From Myxococcota bacterium (GTDB taxonomy: Bacteria; Myxococcota_A; UBA796; UBA9615; JAKLKC01): a stretch of DNA of 64,000 nucleotides. Shown in pieces: positions 54,326 to 64,000 of the stretch (positions are counted from its first letter, which is position 1; the number at the start of each line of letters is the position of its first letter). The position numbers and the translations under genes were made by a program. The notes under the pieces are model-generated. The model was not told the origin of the DNA, did not search any database, and saw nothing but the letters and a program-made list of their open reading frames with translations. The stretch is from assembly GCA_023150875.1 (NCBI GenBank), contig JAKLKC010000014.1, positions 5,608-69,607 of the forward strand, given 5' to 3'.

Positions 54326-56077
54326 ATGCCGACCTACCAGCTCCACGACCTCGCCCGCGCGCGCCAGATCCTGACCGTGTTCGCCCGCCACGGGTTCGGC
54401 GAGGTGGTCAGCCGCATCCCCCTCCAGGGAGTGCCGGGGCTGGGGCGCGTCCAGGCCGAAGGGGCGCCCTTCGCGCGGCGCGGCGCCGCCGAGCGGGCGC
54501 TGGAGGTGCTCCAGGAACTGGGCCCCACCTTCGTGAAGCTGGGGCAGGTCCTCTCCACCCGCCCCGACATCCTCCCCAAGGACTTCCTCGTCGCCTTCGA
54601 GTCCCTCCAGGACCGGGTCCCCCCGTTCCCCTTCCAGCAGGCGCGGGAGACCATCGAGCAGGAGCTGGGCGAGCCCCTCCCCGCGCTGTTCGCGCAGTTC
54701 GAACCCGAGCCGGTGGCCTCGGCGTCCATCGCCCAGGTCCACCGCGCCCGCCTCCCGGATGGGACGCCGGTGGCGGTGAAGGTCCGGAGGCCGGGGATCG
54801 CAGAGACGATCCGCAGCGACCTCAACATCCTCCACGTCCTCGCCCGGGCCATGGAGGGGGCGGTCGACGTGGGGGGGCTCTACACGCCCCAAGCGATCGT
54901 CCAGGAGTTCGACACGGCCATCAGCCGCGAGCTGGACTTCCTCCAGGAGGCCGGGAACGCCGAGGCCTTCGCCCGCCTCCTCGCCGGCGTGGAGGGGGTC
55001 GCCGTCCCCGCCGTGCATCGGCGCCTCACCTCCCGCCGCGTGCTCACCCTGGACTTCGTCGAGGGCGTGAAGCTGGCACAGGCGGCGGGCGAGGGGCTGG
55101 ATCTGCGCCGGATCATGGACCGCCTCGTGGCGGCGACCTGGCAGCAGGTCTTCGTCGCCGGCCTTTTCCACGGCGATCCCCACCCGGGGAACCTCCTCGT
55201 GGACCGCGACGGGGTCCTCCACTACCTGGACTTCGGAGTCGTGGGGCGCCTGACCCGGGAGATGCAGGACCACCTCGTCGAGCTGTTCACCGCCCTGGTC
55301 TTCCGCGACCCCGAGAGGATCGCCCGGACCCTCTACCGCGCCGGGGCCAGCGACGACCGGGTGAACCTCCGGGACCTGGCCCGGGAGGCGCGGGACCTCA
55401 TCGACCGGTACGGCGACCTCTCCCTCGGGGAGCAGCCGACGGGGGAACTGGTGCTGGACCTCGTCCGGGCCGGGGCGAGGCACCACCTGGCCCTCCCGGG
55501 GGAGTACGCGCTCCTGGCCCGGGCCACGGTCACCCTGGACGGGATCGCCAGGGACCTCGTCCCCGACTGGAACGTGATGGAGGAGGTGAAGCCGTGGGCA
55601 CGGCGCCTCATGGCCGACCGATATCGCCCCGAGCGGATCGGCTCCGACCTCGCCCACCTGGCCTACCAGGCGAGCTCCCTCGCCCGGGACCTGCCCCTCC
55701 AGCTCGACCAGCTCCTGCTGGACCTCGAGCGGGGGAAGCTCACGGTGACGGCGCGGTCCCCCTCGGTGGACCGCCTCACGGCGGCGGTGGGGCGGTCGGC
55801 GACGCGACTCCTCCTGGGCATGGGGGTGTCCGCCTTCGTGGTCTCCGCGGCGATCCTCATCGCCACGGGCAGCGCGCTCCGGGGCTTCCGCTGGGCGGAG
55901 GTGCTGGCGGGCGTCGCCCTCCTCGGCAGCCTCCTGACGGCGGGGGGCCTGCTGGGAGCCCTGGCCTACGACCTCTGGCTCGCCGACCGGCTGCGCTCCC
56001 TCCCTGTGGGGCGGATCCTCTCCGCCCTGATCCGGCGGGCTGGGAAGGACCGGGACGCCGGGGACCGGCCCGGATAG
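54326..56077 (+). CDS. ABC1/UbiB-family atypical kinase
   Basis: Membrane-anchored protein-kinase-like ATPase of 583 residues. Family motifs are FVKLGQVLSTRPDI (KxGQ), EPVASASIAQVHRA (Ala-rich nucleotide loop), TPVAVKVRRPGI (Lys), GLFHGDPHPGNLLV (catalytic Asp) and YLDFGVVGRL (metal Asp). Two C-terminal membrane helices end it, as in UbiB. The family supports quinone biosynthesis or lipid homeostasis; in this window it stands divergent from the nuo operon, whose electron acceptor is a quinone, a plausible but unproven link. ATG at 54326 follows a GGAGGGGGG run. Confidence 0.93.
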   Translation: MPTYQLHDLARARQILTVFARHGFGEVVSRIPLQGVPGLGRVQAEGAPFARRGAAERALEVLQELGPTFVKLGQVLSTRPDILPKDFLVAFESLQDRVPPFPFQQARETIEQELGEPLPALFAQFEPEPVASASIAQVHRARLPDGTPVAVKVRRPGIAETIRSDLNILHVLARAMEGAVDVGGLYTPQAIVQEFDTAISRELDFLQEAGNAEAFARLLAGVEGVAVPAVHRRLTSRRVLTLDFVEGVKLAQAAGEGLDLRRIMDRLVAATWQQVFVAGLFHGDPHPGNLLVDRDGVLHYLDFGVVGRLTREMQDHLVELFTALVFRDPERIARTLYRAGASDDRVNLRDLAREARDLIDRYGDLSLGEQPTGELVLDLVRAGARHHLALPGEYALLARATVTLDGIARDLVPDWNVMEEVKPWARRLMADRYRPERIGSDLAHLAYQASSLARDLPLQLDQLLLDLERGKLTVTARSPSVDRLTAAVGRSATRLLLGMGVSAFVVSAAILIATGSALRGFRWAEVLAGVALLGSLLTAGGLLGALAYDLWLADRLRSLPVGRILSALIRRAGKDRDAGDRPG

Positions 56078-56403
56078 GGACGGCGGCGACGGCGGCGTCC
56101 GGGCCGGAGCGGTTGCAGAGCGCGGGGCAGGCGTGATACACGAGGTCTGGGTGCCGCGGGGGGACCGGTCGGGCCGTGCCCGCCCGGGCCCGGGCGGGTC
56201 TCCCCCCGCCGCCGCCCTGGGAAGGACCGGCCGTAGAGTGCGGACAACGGCAAGGTGAACACCGCCGACAAGACTCCGCCGCCGGGCGCGGGTCCCCCAC
56301 CGTCGCGCTACGGTTGTGGGGCCGTCCGGCCGATAGGCCCACCGATCCCGTCCGATCCGATCCGCATCCGGCAGGAGGCCGGCCCGCTCTCCGAGGTGTC
56401 GCC
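56078..56403 (+). other. Intergenic region, nothing recognised
   Basis: About 325 bases of GC-rich sequence with a short direct repeat (TCCGATCCGATCC near 56350) and no supported gene, promoter or RNA. Confidence 0.4.
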
Positions 56404-58092
56404 TTGAGCTCCCCTTCCGAGCCCCACGCGCAGACCAGCAGCCAGGAGCTGCTCCGGGAGTTCCCGCCGGGCGACGTCATCGGCGGGAAGTACGTCGTGC
56501 TCCAGAAGCTCGGCGCCGGGATGCTCGGGGCCGTCTACAAGGTCAAGCACATCAAGCTGGGCGAGACGCTGGCCCTCAAGGCCATGCGCCCGAACCTGGT
56601 GAACGAGGGCGTCGACGTCCAGCGGTTCACCGAGGAGATCGAGAAGGCCAAGCAGCTCAACCACCCCGGGATCGTCAAGTACTTCGACGTCGGCGAGCAC
56701 GAGGGGGTGAAGTTCTTCACGATGGAGCTGGTGGAGGGCAAGAGCCTCCGCCAGATGATGCGCGAGAAGATCGAGGGCGGTCAGGCCTTCACACCGCAAG
56801 AGATGTACGCGGTGGTGATCCAGACCCTCGAGATCCTCAAGTACGCGCACCGACTGACGATCCACCGGAACCTCAAGCCCGAGAACATCCTGGTCGTCCA
56901 GGAGAAGGGCCCCGACGGCCGCGTGCGCCCGCGGGTGAAGATCACCGACTTCGCCATCGCCCACGTGGTCTCCCCCACCCTGTTCGCCAGCTCCTACGTC
57001 AGCCGCGACCAGGCCTGGTACCTCGCCCCCGAGCTCCTCCAGTACCAGGACGACGCCGGGCCGCCCGCCGACATCTACTCCGTCGGGTCGATCTTCTACG
57101 AAATGCTCGCCGGCGAGCCGCCCGTGGGCCGGTACCAGCCCCCCTCGGAGGTCAACCCCAACCTCTCGAAGAAGATCGACACCCTCATCGAGATTGCCCT
57201 CGCGGCCAGCCCCCAGGACCGGTTCCAGTCCGCCGAGCAGATGATCGACTCGGTGAAGCTGACCTTCGCCGACCTCTACGGCGGTTCCACGGGCACGATC
57301 TACCGGGTGATGGCGGTGATCGGCATCGTGGTGTGCCTCGCCGCCGGCGCGGTCACCTACTTCGCCATCCGTAAGGGTCCGACGCCCGAGCAGCTCGCCC
57401 GGATGGAGGCCCAGAGGCGCGAGGCCCTGATCGACCAGGTCCAGGCCAAGAGCCCCGAGATGCCCGAGGCGGAGCGGAAGTCGCGGCAGGCCCTGCACCC
57501 GGACATGATCTACGTGCCCGGGGGGTACTACCTGAAGGGGAAGTTCGTCGGGGAGCGCCTGGGCAGCCCCAACGAGTACGTCGAGGTCGAGCGCGCCGTG
57601 CCCGGCTTCTGGATCGACAAGTTCGAGAACCCCAACCGCTCCGAGGACGCGACCCTCCCCGTGTCCGCCGGCCAGACGCCCGCCAACGACGTCACCTGGG
57701 GCGAGGCGGTCAAGGCCTGCCAGGCCCAAGGCAAGGAGCTCTGCACCGAGGACCAGTGGGAGAAGGCATGCAAGGGCCCGGGCTTCGACGTCTACCCCTA
57801 CGGCATGGAGTTCGACGCCGCCCGCTGCGCCCCTTCCGGTCCCTTCGGGACGGACGGCAAGCCCTACCTGACCGGCGACTTCCCGAAGTGCGAGAGCGGA
57901 TACGGCGTGCGGGACATGGGGGGCGGCCTCTGGGAGTGGACCTACACCCGCCGGGGCGAGCGGTTCATCATCAAGGGCGGCACCGGGCAGGGCAACGAGG
58001 AGCAGGGGACCCGCTGCGCCGCCCTGGCCGACGAGAGCCCCCAGTTCTCCCACGCCAACCTCGGCTACCGCTGCTGCGTGTCCGAACAGTAG
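56404..58092 (+). CDS. Membrane Ser/Thr kinase-like protein with SUMF1 sensor domain; catalytic Asp missing
   Basis: Protein of 562 residues. The N-terminal kinase domain (about 22-285) has a Gly loop KLGAGMLGAVYK, the ATP Lys59 in TLALKAM and APE in YLAPELLQ. The catalytic loop reads IHRNLKPEN, so the essential HRD Asp is Asn156, and DFG reads DFA (182-184). A membrane helix (~300-320) leads to a periplasmic FGE-sulfatase/SUMF1-type domain with MIYVPGGYYLKG, FWIDKFENPN and a C-terminal NLGYRCCVSE. The paired active-site Cys of true formylglycine enzymes are not visible, so this part is probably a sensor. The TTG start at 56404 is the least certain point. It may be a pseudokinase. Confidence 0.87.
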   Translation: MSSPSEPHAQTSSQELLREFPPGDVIGGKYVVLQKLGAGMLGAVYKVKHIKLGETLALKAMRPNLVNEGVDVQRFTEEIEKAKQLNHPGIVKYFDVGEHEGVKFFTMELVEGKSLRQMMREKIEGGQAFTPQEMYAVVIQTLEILKYAHRLTIHRNLKPENILVVQEKGPDGRVRPRVKITDFAIAHVVSPTLFASSYVSRDQAWYLAPELLQYQDDAGPPADIYSVGSIFYEMLAGEPPVGRYQPPSEVNPNLSKKIDTLIEIALAASPQDRFQSAEQMIDSVKLTFADLYGGSTGTIYRVMAVIGIVVCLAAGAVTYFAIRKGPTPEQLARMEAQRREALIDQVQAKSPEMPEAERKSRQALHPDMIYVPGGYYLKGKFVGERLGSPNEYVEVERAVPGFWIDKFENPNRSEDATLPVSAGQTPANDVTWGEAVKACQAQGKELCTEDQWEKACKGPGFDVYPYGMEFDAARCAPSGPFGTDGKPYLTGDFPKCESGYGVRDMGGGLWEWTYTRRGERFIIKGGTGQGNEEQGTRCAALADESPQFSHANLGYRCCVSEQ

Positions 58093-58132
58093 CCGGCGGG
58101 CCTCTCCGCCCGACGCCAGGCTCCCGGCCGGA

Positions 58133-58954
58133 TCAGCCCGCCTCCCGCTCCCCGCTCGCGGGGGGGCGAAGGCCCGCCGCGTCCTCCTCCGCCAGCTCGC
58201 GGGTCCTCTCGGCGAGCTGCCTCAGCACCAGTCCGTAGACCCAGGGGTCCTCCACCAGGTCCATGTGGCCGAGCCCCTTGACCAGGACGTTGCGGACGTC
58301 CTCCCCCGGCCGGGGGCGCACGATGGCGCTGCTGGGGGGGCAGAGCAGGTCCTGGGTGCTGTAGATCGACACGAGGCGGACCCGCGATGGGAACGGGGTG
58401 GCGTTGAGGTCCTGGATGAACGAGGAGTTCGGCCACATCTGCCAGACGCTGGTCGCCAACACGCCGGTGAGGAGGGTGCCGACGTAGGCCAGTGGGGTGC
58501 CGTAGTGGGGGGTGCCGAGGGTGATCAACGACCGGACGTACTGGTCGCCCCCGGCGCGGGCCACCAGGTGCTTCCCGATCAGGCCTCCCTTGCTGTGGCC
58601 GACGACGTGGAGGCGGCCGAAGTCGCCCCGGTCCCGCAGGCGCTCGAGCTTCTTGTGGATCTTCTGGGCCAGGTAGGGGATCCCCCGGGCGTTGAAGTTC
58701 CACAGCACCCCGCCCAGGTCGAAGGAGATCACCCGGAAGCCGTCCGCCCGCAGCCGCCGCTCCAGGGTGTTCATCACCACCCGGGCCTGCCAGAACCCGT
58801 GGATCAGCAGGACGGTCTCCCCCTCGGCGTGGAAGTCGTCCTTCCGCTCCACCCGGCGGTTCAGGTAGTAGCCCGGGCTGCCCAGGTTCGCGGGGACGAT
58901 CCCCGCGAGCTCCTTCACGCGACGGTACGGATTGAAGCGCATCGGCCGCAGCAT
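58133..58954 (-). CDS. Alpha/beta-hydrolase, lipase/esterase type
   Basis: Hydrolase of 273 residues. The oxyanion strand is VLLIHGFWQARVV, the nucleophile elbow GHSKGGLIGKHL, and likely acid and base are the Asp in YSTQDLLCPP and the His in GLGHMDLVEDP. The layout resembles triacylglycerol-lipase/LipA-type or PGAP1-like hydrolases without a signal peptide, so it is cytosolic or membrane-associated. ATG at 58954 has GAGG four bases upstream. It is convergent with the kinase gene and divergent from purM. The substrate is unknown. Confidence 0.85.
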   Translation of the reverse strand: MLRPMRFNPYRRVKELAGIVPANLGSPGYYLNRRVERKDDFHAEGETVLLIHGFWQARVVMNTLERRLRADGFRVISFDLGGVLWNFNARGIPYLAQKIHKKLERLRDRGDFGRLHVVGHSKGGLIGKHLVARAGGDQYVRSLITLGTPHYGTPLAYVGTLLTGVLATSVWQMWPNSSFIQDLNATPFPSRVRLVSIYSTQDLLCPPSSAIVRPRPGEDVRNVLVKGLGHMDLVEDPWVYGLVLRQLAERTRELAEEDAAGLRPPASGEREAG

Positions 58955-59028
58955 AGTGCCTCGGCCCGTCCCCGCGCCACCCCACGGGAGCCACCCCGCC
59001 GCGCGCCCGTCCCCGGGGCGGCGGGACG

Positions 59029-59057
59029 TTGACAACGGCTCCGCCGGTGGGGAAGAT
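59029..59057 (+). promoter_or_regulatory. Promoter of purM-purN
   Basis: Perfect TTGACA at 59029-59034, 17-base spacer and GAAGAT, 61 bases before the purM ATG. Confidence 0.5.
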
Positions 59058-59117
59058 CCCCGCCCCGCCCGGAGCAGACCGGGTGGCCTCCCCCGCGACC
59101 CCTTCCGGGAACCCTCC

Positions 59118-60164
59118 ATGACCGACCGCTACCTGAAGGCGGGCGTCGACATCCGGGCCGGCGACGCTTTCGTGCGCCGGATCGCGCCCATGGCCCGCTC
59201 CACCTTCCGGCCCGAGGTGCTGACGGACCTCGGCTCCTTCGGCGGGATGTTCGCCGTCCCCTCCGGGAGGTTCCGGGACCTGGTGCTGATCGCGTCCACG
59301 GACGGGGTCGGCACCAAGGTGAAGCTGGCGGAGCGGGTCGGGTGGTACGGGGGCCTCGGCATCGACCTGGTGGCCATGTGCGTGAACGACGTGGTGGTGC
59401 ACGGGGCGGAGCCGTGGCTCTTCCTGGACTACTACGCCACCGGGCGCCTGGACGTGGACCGGGCCGCCGAGGTGGTGCAGGGGATCGCCGAGGGATGCCG
59501 CCAGGCCGGCTGCGCCCTCCTGGGGGGAGAGACCGCGGAGATGCCGGGGGTATACCCCGAAGGGGGCTTCGACCTCGCGGGCTTCGTCGTCGGCGCCGTG
59601 GAGCGGGACGGCATCGTCGACGGTCGCAAGGTACGGCCCGGCATGGCGGTGGTGGGGCTCCCCTCCACCGGCGTCCACAGCAACGGCTTCTCCCTCGTCC
59701 GGCGGGTGGTGGAGGAGACCGGCGCGGACCTCGACGCCCCGCTCCCGGAGATGGGCGACAGCCTCGGCCGCTGCCTGCTCGCCCCCACCCGGATCTACGT
59801 CCGCGGCGTCCTGGCGGCGATGGCCCGGGGGCGGGTGCACGCCTGCGCCCACATCACCGGGGGCGGCCTCGTGGGGAACATCCCCAGGGTGCTCCCCGAG
59901 GAGTGCGCCGTGGAGCTGGACCGCTCGTCCTGGCTCCCCGCTCCGGTCTTGGGGTGGCTCCAGCGGGAGGGTGCGCTGGACGACGCCGAGATGGTGCGGA
60001 CCTTCAACGGGGGGTTGGGGATGGTGCTGGTTGTGGAAGAGTCCGACGCCGACGCGATCGTGGGCGCCCTGCGCTCCCACGGCGACGACGCCCGGGTCGT
60101 CGGCGGCGTGGTCGCCCGGGACGGGGGCACCGCGGTCCGATTCCAGGGCCGGCACGCCTGGTGA
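59118..60164 (+). CDS. purM: Phosphoribosylformylglycinamidine cyclo-ligase (AIR synthetase)
   Basis: Fifth step of purine synthesis: FGAM plus ATP gives aminoimidazole ribotide. The 348 residues show STDGVGTKVKLA, DLVAMCVNDVVVHGAEPWLF, LLGGETAEMPGVY, GLPSTGVHSNGFSLVRRV and AHITGGGLVGNIPRVL, all standard. It is followed after four bases by purN, so the two purine genes form an operon. Confidence 0.98.
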   Translation: MTDRYLKAGVDIRAGDAFVRRIAPMARSTFRPEVLTDLGSFGGMFAVPSGRFRDLVLIASTDGVGTKVKLAERVGWYGGLGIDLVAMCVNDVVVHGAEPWLFLDYYATGRLDVDRAAEVVQGIAEGCRQAGCALLGGETAEMPGVYPEGGFDLAGFVVGAVERDGIVDGRKVRPGMAVVGLPSTGVHSNGFSLVRRVVEETGADLDAPLPEMGDSLGRCLLAPTRIYVRGVLAAMARGRVHACAHITGGGLVGNIPRVLPEECAVELDRSSWLPAPVLGWLQREGALDDAEMVRTFNGGLGMVLVVEESDADAIVGALRSHGDDARVVGGVVARDGGTAVRFQGRHAW

Positions 60165-60168
60165 GGCC

Positions 60169-60813
60169 GTGACCGCCCGCTTCGTCGTTCTCGTGTCCGG
60201 CAGGGGGTCGAACCTCGACGCCCTCCAACGGGCGTGCGAGGACGGACGGGTGCCTGCCCGGGTGGTGCGGGTCGTGTCCAACGACCCCGGCGCCCCGGCC
60301 CTGGCGAGGTCCCGGGAGCGGGGGATCGACGCCGTTGCGGTGCCCCACCGGAGCTGCCGGGACCGGGACGAGTTCGACGCCCGGATCGCCGAGACTGTCC
60401 GCGCCGCCGAGCCCGACTGGGTCCTCCTGGCCGGGTTCATGCGGGTGCTGGGTCCCCGCTTCCTGACCGCCTTCCCGGGGCGGATCCTCAACATCCACCC
60501 CTCCCTCCTGCCCTCCTTCCCGGGCCTCCACACCCACCGCCGGGCCCTGGCGGCGGGGGTGCGCTTCCACGGGTGCACGGTGCACCTGGTGGACGCCACC
60601 CTCGACGGCGGGCCCATCGTGGCCCAGGCGGTGGTGCCCGTCCTGGCAGGGGACGACGAGGACCGGCTCGCCGCGCGGGTGCTCGAGCAGGAGCACCTCC
60701 TCTATCCCCGGGTGGCCCGGTGGGCCGCCGAGGGCCGCATCCGGATCGAAGGAGGGCGGGTGCACGTCGAGGGCGAGGGGGCCGCACCGCCCCCCGCGGC
60801 ACGGTACCCGTGA
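60169..60813 (+). CDS. purN: Phosphoribosylglycinamide formyltransferase
   Basis: Third step of purine synthesis: transfers a formyl group from 10-formyl-tetrahydrofolate to GAR. The 214 residues include VLVSGRGSNLDAL, the catalytic Asn-His in GRILNIHPSLLPSFPG and the Asp in GCTVHLVDATLDGGPIVAQ. GTG at 60169 follows purM's stop by four bases with GAGG just ahead. The last ~15 residues are an Ala/Pro tail. Confidence 0.96.
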   Translation: MTARFVVLVSGRGSNLDALQRACEDGRVPARVVRVVSNDPGAPALARSRERGIDAVAVPHRSCRDRDEFDARIAETVRAAEPDWVLLAGFMRVLGPRFLTAFPGRILNIHPSLLPSFPGLHTHRRALAAGVRFHGCTVHLVDATLDGGPIVAQAVVPVLAGDDEDRLAARVLEQEHLLYPRVARWAAEGRIRIEGGRVHVEGEGAAPPPAARYP

Positions 60814-60838
60814 CGGGGCTCCGAGGGGAATCATCGCC

Positions 60839-62323
60839 GTGATTACAAGAAGTTATGACGCGGTCATCGTCGGGCCTTCCGCGGGCTCCCTGACCGCGGC
60901 GGCCCTGCTGGCAGCCCGCGGCCTCCAGGTCCTCGCCGTCGATCGTCGGGAGGGGCGGCCCGCCGCGGGGCGCTACACCTTCCCCAGCCACACCCGCCCG
61001 GTGATGGGCTTCGAGGGGGGGACCCTGCTGCCGGCGGTGCTCCGGGCCCTCCAGGTCCACCCCCGGGAGATGAGGCTCCTCCGCCGCGCCCGCCCGGGCT
61101 ACCAGGTGATCAGCCCCCGCCACCGCATCGACGTGCACGCCGATGCCGACGCCCTGTACGCCGAGCTGGAGAGGGAGCTGCCGGCGGAGCTTCCGGCCCT
61201 GGCCCGCTTCCTCAGCCGCGCCGAGGAGGCCGGCGAGGCCTACGCCCAGCGCCTCCTGGCCTCCGCCCAGGCGGCGGGCCAGCTCCGCTGGTGGCATCGC
61301 GTCGGCCTGGGGCGCATGCCTTGGAGCCCGCCCCTCCCGGGCGGCGGCCCCACCTTCGTCGAGGCGGCCCGGCAGGAGGGCATGGGCGACGAGGGCCTGC
61401 GGTTCCTGCTGGCCCAGGTCCGTCCCTTCTCGTGGGTCGAGGGCCCGGGGGACCTGCCCCTGCCCATGGCGGCCATCCCGCTGATGGCCTCGTTCGATGG
61501 GTGGTTCACCGATCCCGACGAGCCCGACGCCTTCCAGGCGATGCTCCGCCGGCGGGTGGAGGGGCTGAAGGTGGACCTCCTCTCCGAGCCGGACCCCGAA
61601 GAGGTCATCGCCCGGTGGCGGCGGGTGCGGGAGCTGCGCTTCTCGACCCGCCCCGAGCCCGTGTCCACGTCGGCGCTGATCCTCGGAATGGCCCCTGAGT
61701 CCCTCGCCCCCGCCTTGTCGGAGCGGGCCGGCGCCGCGTACCGGGCCGCCTCCGCCGTCCTCCGTCCCACCCGGTTCCGCTACAGCCTCTACCTCGGGCT
61801 GCGCAAGGAGGTCGTGCCCGTCGGCATGGGGGACCACGCGATCTTCTGCGCCCGGGACGACGAGCCCGTGGAGGGGGTGAACTGCCTGCTCATCTCCCTC
61901 TCGGCGGAGGACCAGAGCGGAGTCGCCCCGGAGGGGTGCCGTGCCATGACCGTGTCGGCGGACCTGCCCCTCGCCGAGGCCGCCGATCCGGGGGCCCTGG
62001 ACGCCCGCGCCCGGGAGATGCTCACCCGCGTGAAGGAGCTGGTGCCCTTCCTGGAGCGATACCTGGAGGTGCTCCACATCCCCAGGCCCGGGCCGGTGGG
62101 GCAGGACAACCCCCTTCCGGTGGACGCCACCCCGGCGGTCTTCGCCGGCGATCCGGGCGCGGCGCGGCTCCCCACCTTCGGGGGCATGGGGGTGCACCTG
62201 CCCCACCGCAACGCCTTCTACGCCGGGCGTGCCTCCATGCCCGCCCTGGGCATCGAGGGGGAGGTCCTATCGGGGATGGTGGTGGACCGCCTCGTGAAGG
62301 CGGTACTGCCGAGGAAGAGGTGA
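60839..62323 (+). CDS. FAD-dependent oxidoreductase, phytoene-desaturase-like
   Basis: Flavoprotein of 494 residues in the CrtI/NAD(P)-binding family. The dinucleotide site at the N-terminus reads AVIVGPSAGSLTAAALLAARG; the usual GxGxxG is changed to G-P-S-A-G-S. The C-terminal HRNAFYAGRASMPALGIEGE resembles the FAD closure motif of carotenoid desaturases. The middle part is less conserved and Trp/Pro-rich. The GTG start follows purN after 25 bases, so it may be co-transcribed with the purine genes. No other carotenoid genes are near; the substrate is unknown. Confidence 0.78.
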   Translation: MITRSYDAVIVGPSAGSLTAAALLAARGLQVLAVDRREGRPAAGRYTFPSHTRPVMGFEGGTLLPAVLRALQVHPREMRLLRRARPGYQVISPRHRIDVHADADALYAELERELPAELPALARFLSRAEEAGEAYAQRLLASAQAAGQLRWWHRVGLGRMPWSPPLPGGGPTFVEAARQEGMGDEGLRFLLAQVRPFSWVEGPGDLPLPMAAIPLMASFDGWFTDPDEPDAFQAMLRRRVEGLKVDLLSEPDPEEVIARWRRVRELRFSTRPEPVSTSALILGMAPESLAPALSERAGAAYRAASAVLRPTRFRYSLYLGLRKEVVPVGMGDHAIFCARDDEPVEGVNCLLISLSAEDQSGVAPEGCRAMTVSADLPLAEAADPGALDARAREMLTRVKELVPFLERYLEVLHIPRPGPVGQDNPLPVDATPAVFAGDPGAARLPTFGGMGVHLPHRNAFYAGRASMPALGIEGEVLSGMVVDRLVKAVLPRKR

Positions 62324-62357
62324 AGGGAGCTGGTGCGCCTGTCGGATCCCAGGCGGA

Positions 62358-64000
<1,643 letters not shown>

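Overview
The window is about 64 kb of very GC-rich bacterial DNA, dense with genes. There is no rRNA, CRISPR array or plasmid signature. The style suggests a Gram-negative, respiring relative of the Myxococcota / former Deltaproteobacteria. The supporting signs are poly-Asp lipoproteins, a surface protein with FG-GAP repeats and metal-binding motifs, a receptor-like Ser/Thr kinase with a sulfatase-modifying-factor domain, a 14-gene nuo operon, and promoters that fit TTGAC(N)-N17-TANNNT. This placement is an inference from gene content, not from a marker-gene tree.

Layout. 1-8.2 kb: end of a prolyl oligopeptidase, a Lon-like protease with a 2Fe-2S ferredoxin upstream, a CPBP protease coupled to the Fe-S carrier Mrp, and a single-chain ADP-forming acyl-CoA synthetase. 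8.3-19.7 kb: a Uma2-type nuclease, a large surface lipoprotein (7 FG-GAP repeats, 3 metal-binding motifs, a fibrinogen-like C-terminus), a pseudouridine synthase, a GT-C/TPR membrane glycosyltransferase, two small unknown proteins and a DprE1/DprE2-like pair. 19.7-22.3 kb: a lower-GC island beside tRNA-Lys(UUU), holding a tyrosine-integrase remnant, decayed DNA and a tight two-gene operon for a small membrane protein and a caspase-like protease. 22.4-31.1 kb: housekeeping genes (ThrE-like exporter, dut, pnp, rpsO, truB, rbfA, rseP). 31.1-38.9 kb: pcp, an array of three 18-bp operator-like sites, secreted and lipoproteins, endonuclease V, a beta-helix lipoprotein and a SUKH/TPR protein. 38.9-54.1 kb: a MITE-like element, then nuoN to nuoA on the minus strand. 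54.3-64 kb: UbiB-like kinase, kinase/SUMF1 protein, lipase-like hydrolase, purM-purN, a phytoene-desaturase-like flavoprotein and a long-chain acyl-CoA synthetase cut by the window end.

How the genes work together. The nuo operon encodes a complete respiratory complex I. rpsO-pnp and rbfA-truB are classical translation and RNA-decay neighbours, each with a clear promoter. DprE1/DprE2 would epimerise a polyprenyl-phospho-ribose to the arabinose form, and a GT-C enzyme lies downstream on the same strand. The best candidate for an undescribed system is the caspase plus membrane-protein pair in the tRNA-Lys island. Its setting suggests a mobile, perhaps defensive, cell-death module, but that function is an inference.
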